32,386 nt of DNA from Chloroflexota bacterium. GTDB taxonomy: Bacteria > Chloroflexota > Limnocylindria > P2-11E > CF-107. The stretch lies in NCBI GenBank assembly GCA_005881435.1, contig VBHP01000007.1:1-32386 (forward strand). The letters are read 5' to 3'. Numbering within the stretch: the first letter of the stretch is position 1; every line of letters starts with the position of its first letter. Below the pieces are notes generated by a model that worked only from the letters and a program-made list of their open reading frames with translations, was not told where the DNA came from and searched no databases. Positions 22,181-29,611 of this stretch are shown here, piece after piece. Position numbers and translations under genes: made by a program.

Positions 22181-24751
22181 GTGGCGGGGCTGCCGCAAGG
22201 CACGCTCACCTTCCTTTTGACGGATCTGGTGGGCTCGACCCGGACCTGGGAGGCCGACACGCGCGCCATGCGCCAGGCGATGGTGCAACACGACGAGATC
22301 GTGTATGGCGCCGTCCAACGGCACACCGGCGCAATGGTCGAGAGCGGGCGCGAGGGCGACAGCATCCTCGCCGTATTCGTCGGCTCTCGAGAAGCGGCGG
22401 CATGCGCTCTCGACGTCCAGCGCGCCTTTCACGCGGCGACGTGGCCCGGCGGGCTCGAGCTGAAGGTCCGGATCGCACTGCACACCGGCGAAGTCGAGCT
22501 GCGCGGCGGCCACTACTTCGGCCCTCCGCTTAACCGTTGCGCGCGCGTACTCGCGCTTTGTCACGGCGGCCAGACCCTGGTCACGCAAGCGACCAGCGAA
22601 CTGCTGGCCGAAGACCCGCCGCAAGACGTCGAGCTCACGGACCTCGGCGTGCACAAGCTGAAAGACCTGAAGCGTGCCGAACACATCTACCAGCTCACCG
22701 ACCTCACACGGCCGGAGCGCTTCGCCCCGCTCGACACCCGACGCGACTACAAGTCGAATCTGCCGCTGCTGCTGACCAGTTTTGTCGGCCGCGAGCGCGA
22801 GCTCGCCGAACTCCGCGACCTGCTGGCCCGATCGCGACTGCTCACGCTGACCGGCACCGGCGGCGCGGGAAAAACGCGGCTTGCCAAACAGCTCGCGCTG
22901 AATGTGGTGGACGACATGCGTGATGGCGTCTGGCTGGTCGACGTCTCGCCGGTCTCCGACCCGCGGCTTGTAGCGCGAGCGGTGGCGACGGCCCTCGACG
23001 TCGAGGAGCAGCAGGGACGGTCGCTGACCGAGACGCTCGCCGAGTACTGCCGCGACCGCGCGATGGTGCTCGTTCTCGACAACTGCGAACACCTTCTCGG
23101 CGCCTGCGCCGAACTCGCCGAAGGCCTGCTCGGATCCTGCCCGCAGCTGCGGCTCGTCGCAACCAGCCGAGAGCCGCTCAATGTCGGCGGCGAGGTGACG
23201 TGGACGGTCCCTTCACTCGCCGAGTCGGAGGCGACGCGACTGTTCGTCGATCGCGCGCGGTCGCGTTCGCCGCGCTTCGAGCTGACCGACCAGAACGCGC
23301 ATGTCGTGATGCAGATCTGCCGCCGTCTGGACGGCATTCCGCTGGCGATCGAACTCGCCGCGGCGCGAACGGCGATGATGCCGCCCAATCAGTTGCTCCG
23401 CCGTCTGGACGAGGGTTTCGCCGTGCTCGCCTCGGGAACCCGCACCGCCGCGAAACGCCAGCAGACCCTGGAAGCGACACTCGACTGGAGCCACGGGCTG
23501 CTCTCGGATCAAGAGCGCACGCTGCTGCGGCGCCTCGCCGTCTTTGTCAGTCACTTCTCGCTGGACGCCAGCGAAGCTGTCTGCTGGAGCTCGGACTTGC
23601 CCCGCGAATCGATCCTCACGCATCTCGGCCAGCTCGTGGCGAAATCGCTGGTGCAGACCGTCGACGATCGGTACGGCTGTCTCGACACGATCCGGAGCTA
23701 CGCCCGCCAGAAGCTCGCCGACGCCGGCGAGTTCGACACGTTTCATCGCACGCACGCGCGGTACTGTCTCGAGATCGTCGGCTCACGCCGTCCCGGCGCG
23801 CTGGCGGACTGGCTCGATCAGGTCGAGCTCGAGCACGACAACGTCAGAGGCGCGCTGACGTGGTGCGTGTCGCACGATCCGGAGGCGGCGGCGTCGTTGG
23901 TCGCGGGCCTGTACGAGTTCTGGCTCCTGCGCGGGCATGCGCTCGAGGCGCGCGGCTTTCTCGGCCGGTTGTCATCACAGCTGCCGGCAGCGTCGCCGCG
24001 CCGGCCGCGCGTGCTGCTCGACGCCGGCGTCTTCGCCTATACCGCCGGCGATTTTGCGTCCGCGCCGGCCCTGATTCGAGAGGGCCTCGCCAGCGCCCGA
24101 GAGACGAACGATCTCGATCTCATGGCACGCGGTCTCGTCTTTCAGGGCGGGGTCGCGCTTGCCGCCGGCGACATCGGCCCCGCGCAAGCGGCGCTGGATC
24201 AAGCCCTCGCGATCGCCCGTGACACCGAACACGGACGTCAGGAGGCCGAGGCGCTCCACCACCTCGGCTCTCTCGCCAGCGTGCGCGGCGACACGGCGCT
24301 GGCGCGAATGCGCTTCACCGAGAGCCTCGAGCTTCGGCGGCGGCTTGGCATCGACGACGAGTCGCTCACGACGCTCACCCTTCGCGCGACGGCAACGCTC
24401 ACGTCCGATCCCGCGTCGGCGCACTCCGATATCGCCGAGGCACTCGAGCTCGGATTAGCGCTGAAGGATCGCCGGGTGGCCTGGTCGCTCGATGTGCTTT
24501 CGTGCCTTACGGCGCTCGACGGCGATGCCGAGCGAGCGCTCCAGCTTGCGGGCGCCGCCAGCGCGATGTTCGAGGCCACGGCACAGCGACCGGCAGCGCT
24601 GTGGCGCCGCTTCACCGAACCGTTGATGGATCGCGCTCGCCAAGAGCTCGGCGGCGAGGCCGCGGCGAAAGCGTGGCAATCGGGCCGCGCGCTGACGTTC
24701 GAGCAGGCACTGCATTACGCGCTCGAGCCGGAACGCGTCGCGCATCGCTGA
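22181..24751 (+). CDS. Class III nucleotide cyclase - STAND NTPase - TPR regulator
   Basis: The 856-residue protein has three parts. Residues about 8-172 form a class III cyclase with metal-binding Asp15 (LLTDLVGSTRTWE) and Asp60 (EGDSILAVF) and transition-state Asn118/Arg122 (PPLNRCAR). Residues about 195-500 are a STAND/NB-ARC-type ATPase: SFVGRERELAEL, Walker A GTGGAGKT (225-232), Walker B VLVLDNCEHL, LVATSREPL and GIPLAIELAAAR. The rest is alpha-helical and TPR-like (about 560-840). No HTH DNA-binding domain is seen. Residues that normally select the purine, Lys and Asp, appear to be Gly56 and His111, so the nucleotide made, if any, is uncertain. The design implies a switch whose ATPase and TPR parts sense a ligand and control cyclase output. 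Confidence 0.88.
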   Translation: MAGLPQGTLTFLLTDLVGSTRTWEADTRAMRQAMVQHDEIVYGAVQRHTGAMVESGREGDSILAVFVGSREAAACALDVQRAFHAATWPGGLELKVRIALHTGEVELRGGHYFGPPLNRCARVLALCHGGQTLVTQATSELLAEDPPQDVELTDLGVHKLKDLKRAEHIYQLTDLTRPERFAPLDTRRDYKSNLPLLLTSFVGRERELAELRDLLARSRLLTLTGTGGAGKTRLAKQLALNVVDDMRDGVWLVDVSPVSDPRLVARAVATALDVEEQQGRSLTETLAEYCRDRAMVLVLDNCEHLLGACAELAEGLLGSCPQLRLVATSREPLNVGGEVTWTVPSLAESEATRLFVDRARSRSPRFELTDQNAHVVMQICRRLDGIPLAIELAAARTAMMPPNQLLRRLDEGFAVLASGTRTAAKRQQTLEATLDWSHGLLSDQERTLLRRLAVFVSHFSLDASEAVCWSSDLPRESILTHLGQLVAKSLVQTVDDRYGCLDTIRSYARQKLADAGEFDTFHRTHARYCLEIVGSRRPGALADWLDQVELEHDNVRGALTWCVSHDPEAAASLVAGLYEFWLLRGHALEARGFLGRLSSQLPAASPRRPRVLLDAGVFAYTAGDFASAPALIREGLASARETNDLDLMARGLVFQGGVALAAGDIGPAQAALDQALAIARDTEHGRQEAEALHHLGSLASVRGDTALARMRFTESLELRRRLGIDDESLTTLTLRATATLTSDPASAHSDIAEALELGLALKDRRVAWSLDVLSCLTALDGDAERALQLAGAASAMFEATAQRPAALWRRFTEPLMDRARQELGGEAAAKAWQSGRALTFEQALHYALEPERVAHR

Positions 24752-24764
24752 GGAACGACTGACC

Positions 24765-25961
24765 TCAGACGACTCGATCTCCCGCGAGGAAGACGGCGAG
24801 CGGACGGCGACGCACGACCTCGATGTCCGCGAGCGGGTCGCCGTCCCACGCCGCGATGTCCGCGAGCTTGCCGGGCGCGAGCACGCCGATGTCCTCACGG
24901 GCGATCGCACGCGCCGCGGTGCTCGTGGCGGCGACGATCGCGTCGCGCGCGGCCATCCCGAGCTGGACCATCATCCCGAGCTCCTGCGCGTTCTCGCCGT
25001 GCCGATTGAACGGCGTCGCGGCGTCGGTGCCCATCGCGATCGAGACGCCTTCGGAGAGCGCGAGGCGGAACGTCGCGTCGCGATCCCCCTTTCGCTCACG
25101 TGCCTTGGCGGCGATCTCCTCGGGAATTCCGGGACCTTCGGGCGTCGCCATTCCGGTCAACGCCTTGAGCGTCGGGACCAGAAAGACGCCGCGCGCCGCC
25201 ATCTCGCGCGCAACGCCCGGGTCCTCGTGCAGGTGCGTGCCGTGCTCGATCGTGTCGACCCCGGCCTCGACGGCGCGGCGAATGCCCTCGATGCCATGCG
25301 CGTGCGCCGCGACACGACGGCCCAGGCCATGCGCGGTCTCGACGGCGGCACGGAGCTCCGCCGTGGTGAACTGCGCCACTCCCGGCCGCTCATGTCCTGC
25401 GGCGAGCACCGCTCCCGTGGCCATGACCTTGATCACGTCGGCTCCCGCGGCGACCTGCTCGCGGACGGCCTTCACCACATCCCACACACCATCGGCCTGC
25501 CGGTACATGCCGCGCCATGATGCTGCGCCGGGCGTCGTCATCGACACGATCTTTCCGGCGAGGACCAGTCGCGGCGTCCGCACCAGACCGAGGGCCGCGG
25601 CGCGTCGGAGCCCGAACTCCAGATGGTCGCGCCCGCCGACGTCGCGGACAGTGGTGAAGCCCGCCTCCAGCGTGCGGCGCGCGTGATCGGCCATGCGCAG
25701 CGTGCGCAGCGACGGCGGATCTTGGTCCTGCACCGTCGCATCCGGGAGACCGGCGTCGGAGAGATGGACGTGGCAGTCGATGAGTCCCGGCAGCATCGTC
25801 GCCCCCGGCAGGTCGATTCGTGTCGCATCGGCCGGCGCGTCGATCCGCTTGCCGATGGCTTTGATCCGATCGCCGTCGACGAGCACAGCGCCTGGCCGGA
25901 GCGGTGGCGAACCCGTGCCGTCGAACAGACTCGCCGCGGTGAGCAGCAAGACCCGCGGCAT
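24765..25961 (-). CDS. Metal-dependent amidohydrolase (imidazolonepropionase-like)
   Basis: The 398-residue enzyme of the amidohydrolase superfamily has an N-terminal beta-sandwich segment, the metal motif CHVHL after PGLIDCHVHLSDAG, a candidate carboxylated lysine in DVIKVMATG, histidines in VAAHAHG and IEHGTHL, and catalytic Asp in MGTDAATPF. The C-terminal sandwich ends LADIEVVRRRPLAVFLAGDRVV. This subgroup (COG1228) includes prolidase-like carboxypeptidases and aryldialkylphosphatase relatives. Substrate is not inferable. There is no signal peptide. It follows the TMEM175-like gene by six bases and is probably co-transcribed. It converges with the cyclase gene at a 13-base gap. Confidence 0.87.
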   Translation of the reverse strand: MPRVLLLTAASLFDGTGSPPLRPGAVLVDGDRIKAIGKRIDAPADATRIDLPGATMLPGLIDCHVHLSDAGLPDATVQDQDPPSLRTLRMADHARRTLEAGFTTVRDVGGRDHLEFGLRRAAALGLVRTPRLVLAGKIVSMTTPGAASWRGMYRQADGVWDVVKAVREQVAAGADVIKVMATGAVLAAGHERPGVAQFTTAELRAAVETAHGLGRRVAAHAHGIEGIRRAVEAGVDTIEHGTHLHEDPGVAREMAARGVFLVPTLKALTGMATPEGPGIPEEIAAKARERKGDRDATFRLALSEGVSIAMGTDAATPFNRHGENAQELGMMVQLGMAARDAIVAATSTAARAIAREDIGVLAPGKLADIAAWDGDPLADIEVVRRRPLAVFLAGDRVV

Positions 25962-25967
25962 CGTGGA

Positions 25968-26597
25968 TCAGAGCCGCGATAGGACCGGGATCCGCGGCGC
26001 GATGGCGAAGTTCAGCTGCACCAGAACGATGAAGGCGATGCTCCAGTAGGTGCTGACGACACAGAGCAAGGCTCCGAAGGCGTAGAGCGCCTGGGCCACG
26101 ACGATCCGGCGCCGGATCAGGGCCGAAGCTGCGGACCCGGCGTCTTCGCTCAACAGACCGCCCCGGCTGGCGTATGCCAACGCGGCATAGAGAAGGAGGC
26201 CGAGGAGCACGATGTTGGCCCAGTACGCGAGAAGCGCCAGCCGGAAACTGATGAACTCGGCCAGCAGCGACGTCGAGAAGGGCATCAGTGCGACCGCCGC
26301 GAGAAAGCCGAGCTGGATCCAGGTCAGATCGCGGTCGGCTTTGGCGAAGTAGTTCAGTTGCGTCTGCTGTCCGTTCCAGAAGATGCCCAGCGTGAGGAAG
26401 CTCAGCAGATACGTCACCAGCCGCGGCGACAGACCGAGCAACGCGTTCCACAGATCCTGTTCGGAGTGGATCGGCCCGACGTCTGGGACGCGGATCTCGA
26501 AGACGATGAGCGTCATCGCGATGGCGAAGACGCCGTCGCTGAGAGCGGCGATGCGATCGAGTCGTCTCCCGGCGACCTGGTTGTAGGAGAGCGTCAT
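25968..26597 (-). CDS. TMEM175-like (DUF1211) potassium channel protein
   Basis: The 209-residue protein has about six hydrophobic helices and the family signature near the N-terminus, RIAALSDGVFAIAMTLIVFEI. Bacterial TMEM175 proteins form potassium-permeable tetramers, and their pore-lining first helix carries RxxxFSD. Here Phe is replaced by Leu (Leu19-Ser20-Asp21). The hydrophobic gate of the family relies on large aliphatic residues of helix 1, which are present. The ATG overlaps the stop of the small FPASDP gene as ATGA, so its translation is coupled to that protein. The amidohydrolase follows six bases downstream. Confidence 0.85.
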   Translation of the reverse strand: MTLSYNQVAGRRLDRIAALSDGVFAIAMTLIVFEIRVPDVGPIHSEQDLWNALLGLSPRLVTYLLSFLTLGIFWNGQQTQLNYFAKADRDLTWIQLGFLAAVALMPFSTSLLAEFISFRLALLAYWANIVLLGLLLYAALAYASRGGLLSEDAGSAASALIRRRIVVAQALYAFGALLCVVSTYWSIAFIVLVQLNFAIAPRIPVLSRL

Positions 26598-26761
26598 TCG
26601 CCGCGCGGCGCGCCGATCGGTTCGTCCGCGTCGACGGCAATGGGGTCACTCGCCGGGAAGGACTCCATCACCGCCTCATCGAGCGTGGTGTAGCGGCCTG
26701 GCTCCTGCTCGATGGTCTCGGCGGGATCGGGTGGATGCGGTGGCTCGTGCTCCGCGGTCAT
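26594..26761 (-). CDS. 55-residue FPASDP-motif protein coupled to the channel gene
   Basis: The product is a small acidic, proline-rich protein whose core reads DEAVMESFPASDPIAVD (residues 29-45). The ESFPASDP motif occurs in many short bacterial proteins of unknown function. No membrane segment or cysteine is present. Its ATG lies eight bases after TACTCT, a leaderless start, and its TGA overlaps the ATG of the TMEM175-like gene. These two features and the conserved motif make it a real gene despite its size. It is the first cistron of the unit with channel and amidohydrolase genes. A regulatory or accessory role for the channel is inference from position only. Confidence 0.75.
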   Translation of the reverse strand: MTAEHEPPHPPDPAETIEQEPGRYTTLDEAVMESFPASDPIAVDADEPIGAPRGE

Positions 26762-26769
26762 GGTCGATC

Positions 26770-26775
26770 AGAGTA
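26770..26775 (-). promoter_or_regulatory. -10 (TACTCT) of FPASDP-channel operon, leaderless
   Basis: TACTCT, eight bases, then ATG at 26761. It lies in the 34-base gap after the DinB-like gene, so that gene may also read through. Confidence 0.55.
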
Positions 26776-26795
26776 GGCGTGAGCGATGAGGGCCG

Positions 26796-27302
26796 TTAGG
26801 CGAGAGCGGCCTTCAGCTCAACGATCTGCGCTAGGTGGATCCGATCGTGACCCGCGGTCATCTTGAACATCAGATCGAAGCTCTCGGGTCCGCGCTCGGC
26901 GTGAACGCCGACCCGCGCACGGACCGCTGGTGGCGCGTCCCGCCACAGCGCGATGTTCGCGCGGCGCAGACCACGGAATTGCTCGAGTGAGTCCTGCGGC
27001 GAACGATCGGCGTAGCGCAACGCGGCGGCACGCGTGTCCGGGTCGAACGGGTCGATCGCGGGGCGCTCTTCGGTCAGCGCCCGCCGATAGCGATAGCCGA
27101 CGATGATCTCGATGTCGGCGAAATGCGCCAAGACGTCGGCGACAGACCATCCGGACGCGGGACGCGCCAAGCCACCTCGGCGCAGCGATTCGACCTCCCG
27201 CGTCAGCAGCTCGAGCGTGTGCGCCTGCACCTCCGCCGGATCGTCACCGGCCAGCCAGCGCAGCTCCTCTTCCTGAAGTGGATGCAGCCGTGTCTCTGTC
27301 AT
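26796..27302 (-). CDS. DinB-like four-helix-bundle protein
   Basis: The 168-residue protein fits the DinB_2/YfiT-like metal-binding four-helix bundles. The first histidine lies in WSVADVLAHFADIE, and the C-terminal AGHDRIHLAQI carries the two others of the family's three-histidine site. These proteins include thiol transferases and damage-inducible proteins, and their reactions are often unknown. I choose the ATG at 27302, preceded by AAGGGTG at proper spacing. The longer frame to 27401 overlaps the divergent promoter and lacks family similarity. Confidence 0.8.
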   Translation of the reverse strand: MTETRLHPLQEEELRWLAGDDPAEVQAHTLELLTREVESLRRGGLARPASGWSVADVLAHFADIEIIVGYRYRRALTEERPAIDPFDPDTRAAALRYADRSPQDSLEQFRGLRRANIALWRDAPPAVRARVGVHAERGPESFDLMFKMTAGHDRIHLAQIVELKAALA

Positions 27303-27337
27303 CGCCGCACCCTTGTGGCCTCTGCCAACGCAGGCGT

Positions 27338-27343
27338 TAACCT
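27338..27343 (+). promoter_or_regulatory. -10 (TAACCT) of the racemase-family gene, leaderless
   Basis: TAACCT, eight bases, then GTG at 27352. This decides the start of that gene. It lies in the 49-base gap to the divergent DinB-like gene. Confidence 0.55.
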
Positions 27344-27351
27344 CGAGCGGC

Positions 27352-28371
27352 GTGCACGGACCCGAATGGCGTCCGCCGGCGAGCTGGAGGCGCGTGACCA
27401 CGATCGACGCGCACGCCGCGGGCGAGCCGCTGCGCGTGATCCTGTCGGCCGAGCCAATCCCGGGACGAACGATTGTGGAGAAACGGCGCTACGCGCGAGA
27501 ACGGCTGGATCGACTGCGCACGAGCCTGCTGTTCGAGCCGCGCGGCCACGCCGACATGTACGGCGCGATCCCGACCGAGCCGGTCACGCCCGACGGAGAC
27601 CTCGGCGTCCTGTTCCTGCACAACGAAGGCTGGAGCACGATGTGCGGCCACGGCATCATCGCCCTCACCACCGTCCTGATCGAGACCGGGATACAGGCCT
27701 GGCGGGACGAGCTGCGCATCGACAGTCCTGCCGGACGGATCGTCGCGCGACCGAAACGCGCCGGCGACCGCGTGTCGAGTGTCGCCTTCGAGAACGTTCC
27801 GTCGTTCGCCTACGCGCTCGACGAGACCGTCGACGTCCCCGGTCTCGGTCCGGTGCGCTACGACCTCGCCTTCGGCGGCGCTTTCTACGTGTACGTGAAT
27901 GCCGCGGACGTCGGCCTGGAGCTGACGGCGGAGCGATACCGCGACCTCATCGAGATCGGCATGCGCATCAAGCGCGCGGTCATGTCGTCGCGTGAGGCCC
28001 GGCACCCCTTCGAGCCGGAACTGTCCTTTCTGTACGGCACGATCTTCGTCGGTCCGGCGCTCGGCGACGGCGCCAACTCGCGGAACGTCTGCGTCTTCGC
28101 CGAGGGCGAAGTCGATCGTTCCCCCACCGGCACCGGCGTCTCCGGCCGTGTCGCCATCGAGCACGCACGGGGTCGCCTGCGCAACGGCGAGCCCTTCGTC
28201 GTCGAGAGCATCATCGGCACGCGTTTCACCGGTCGCGCGCTCCGCGACACCACCTTCGGGCCGCACAGCGCCGTGGTGCCGGAGATCGAAGGCAGCGCGT
28301 GGATCACCGGGCGCAACGAATTCTGGCTCGCGCCCGACGATCCACTCGCGGCCGGCTTCATCCTGCGCTAA
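27352..28371 (+). CDS. Trans-3-hydroxy-L-proline dehydratase-like protein (proline racemase family)
   Basis: The 339-residue protein has the proline racemase fold. The first catalytic cysteine is present (Cys98 in STMCGHG). The second, normally Cys in DRSPCGTG, is Thr259 (DRSPTGTG). A Cys/Thr pair is the signature of trans-3-hydroxy-L-proline dehydratases (human L3HYPDH type), which remove water to give pyrroline-2-carboxylate, rather than racemases or 4-hydroxyproline epimerases. Other family motifs are IDAHAAGEPLRVI near the start and FTGRAL near the end. No pyrroline-2-carboxylate reductase is adjacent. The GTG start follows the leaderless -10 TAACCT by eight bases. Confidence 0.85.
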   Translation: MHGPEWRPPASWRRVTTIDAHAAGEPLRVILSAEPIPGRTIVEKRRYARERLDRLRTSLLFEPRGHADMYGAIPTEPVTPDGDLGVLFLHNEGWSTMCGHGIIALTTVLIETGIQAWRDELRIDSPAGRIVARPKRAGDRVSSVAFENVPSFAYALDETVDVPGLGPVRYDLAFGGAFYVYVNAADVGLELTAERYRDLIEIGMRIKRAVMSSREARHPFEPELSFLYGTIFVGPALGDGANSRNVCVFAEGEVDRSPTGTGVSGRVAIEHARGRLRNGEPFVVESIIGTRFTGRALRDTTFGPHSAVVPEIEGSAWITGRNEFWLAPDDPLAAGFILR

Positions 28372-28389
28372 AGCGCGCGTGCGCGGCGG

Positions 28390-29004
28390 TCAGTCCTCGA
28401 CCAGCGGAATGTCCACGATGTGCTCGGCGATGAACCAGACCTGAAGCTCGTTGCGACGCAGCACGTCGCTCATCAGCAGATCGTTCGAGCCCCAATCCTT
28501 GTTCTCCTCCGTCCGTTCGATCGCCTCACGCGTGCCCTTGATCACCGTCTGATGTGCCCGCAGCAGTCGCGTGATCATGGCCGGCACATCCTCCGCGCCG
28601 TTCGGCGGACGCTCGATGCTCGTGAGCTCGGCGACATGTCGCGGATCACCGACGGCGATGCCGCCGAGTGACTGCACCCGTTCGGCGAGGAGATCGACGA
28701 GCTCGAGCTGCTCGTCGGCGTGCTTGTCGAAGAGCAGATGCAGCTGATAGAAGGTCGGCCCCGCCACCAGCCAGTGATGCTTCTTGTACAGCGCATACAG
28801 AATGCTCGTGTCCGCCAGCACCCGATTCAGGAGCTTGCAGCTCTCACTCCGAACGTCGTCGCTCAGACCGATGGGTAACGAGCGGAGCGCGTCGAAGCGC
28901 TGGACCTCCTGACCGAGCTTGGCGTAGCGCGGCTCGGGCGAAAGCTTCGTTCCGTTTCGTGGCGTGGTAGTCGTCGATCGCTGATGTCGGCTGGTCGTGG
29001 CCAT
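28390..29004 (-). CDS. dps: Dps-family ferritin-like protein
   Basis: The 204-residue protein is a Dps-type miniferritin: it oxidises iron with peroxide, stores it and may bind DNA. The intersubunit ferroxidase residues lie in KKHHWLVAGPTFYQLHLL and the following FDKHADEQLELVDLLAERV. The first 25-30 residues are basic and Thr/Arg-rich, like DNA-binding tails of other Dps proteins, making it longer than the E. coli form. The ATG follows a near-perfect ribosome binding site (AAGGAGGA), unlike most genes here, which suggests strong translation. It lies 60 bases after the peroxiredoxin gene on the same strand, so the two form a peroxide-defence unit. Confidence 0.9.
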   Translation of the reverse strand: MATTSRHQRSTTTTPRNGTKLSPEPRYAKLGQEVQRFDALRSLPIGLSDDVRSESCKLLNRVLADTSILYALYKKHHWLVAGPTFYQLHLLFDKHADEQLELVDLLAERVQSLGGIAVGDPRHVAELTSIERPPNGAEDVPAMITRLLRAHQTVIKGTREAIERTEENKDWGSNDLLMSDVLRRNELQVWFIAEHIVDIPLVED

Positions 29005-29064
29005 CTTTCGTCCTCCTTGTGTTTGGCGGAGACGTCACGGTCGCAGAACCGGTGCCACGCCCGA

Positions 29065-29517
29065 CTATTGCGCCAGCGCGGACAACACCTCGCTGGCGTG
29101 GCCATCGGGCCGCACGCCGTACCAGGCTCGCTTGATCTTGCCCTGCTCGTCGACGACGAACGTCGAGCGGATGACGCCCACGCCTCGACCGGGTCGCTCC
29201 CCCCAGGCGCCATAGGCCTGATGCGTCTTTCGATCCGCGTCGGTGAGCAGGGGGAAGTGCAGGTCGTACTTTTCCTTGAACGAGCGATGCGTCGCGGCGC
29301 TGTCGGCCGAGACGCCGATCACCGGCACGTTCAGCCGCTGGAACTGGCTGAGGTTGTCGTTGAACTGGCATGCCTCGGTGGTACAGCCAGGCGTGTCGTC
29401 CTTCGGATAGAAGTACAGGACGTAGCGCTTTCCGCGCAGCGTTTCGTTCGAGACGGCGTGGCCTTCGTCATCGGTCAGCGAGAACGCTGGCGCACGATCC
29501 CCGGCTCCGAGCGGCAC
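29065..29517 (-). CDS. bcp: Peroxiredoxin, Bcp/PrxQ type
   Basis: This 150-residue thiol peroxidase reduces peroxides. The peroxidatic Cys45 and resolving Cys50 lie in DDTPGCTTEACQFND, the five-residue spacing typical of atypical 2-Cys PrxQ. VIRSTFVVDEQGKIKRAW is the standard C-terminal segment. The GTG start lies six bases after TACACT, a leaderless start. It is first in the unit with dps. Reducing partner is probably thioredoxin (family knowledge). Confidence 0.93.
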   Translation of the reverse strand: MPLGAGDRAPAFSLTDDEGHAVSNETLRGKRYVLYFYPKDDTPGCTTEACQFNDNLSQFQRLNVPVIGVSADSAATHRSFKEKYDLHFPLLTDADRKTHQAYGAWGERPGRGVGVIRSTFVVDEQGKIKRAWYGVRPDGHASEVLSALAQ

Positions 29518-29523
29518 GTCTGG

Positions 29524-29529
29524 AGTGTA
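29524..29529 (-). promoter_or_regulatory. -10 (TACACT) of bcp-dps, leaderless
   Basis: TACACT, six bases, then GTG at 29517. TTTCGG lies 17 bases upstream as a possible poor -35. No OxyR- or Fur-like site was recognised. Confidence 0.6.
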
Positions 29530-29554
29530 CGAGGGGCGCGAATGCGCCGAAAGC

Positions 29555-29560
29555 TAGCAT
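29555..29560 (+). promoter_or_regulatory. -10 (TAGCAT) of the P-loop protein gene
   Basis: TAGCAT lies six bases before an in-frame ATC (29567) and 51 bases before the first ATG (29612). By the spacing rule of this window the transcript would begin at ATC. Confidence 0.45.
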
Positions 29561-29611
29561 CGCGCGATCGACGTCGAGTTCCGTCTCAAGGATCTGGTCG
29601 CGAACGGCACG

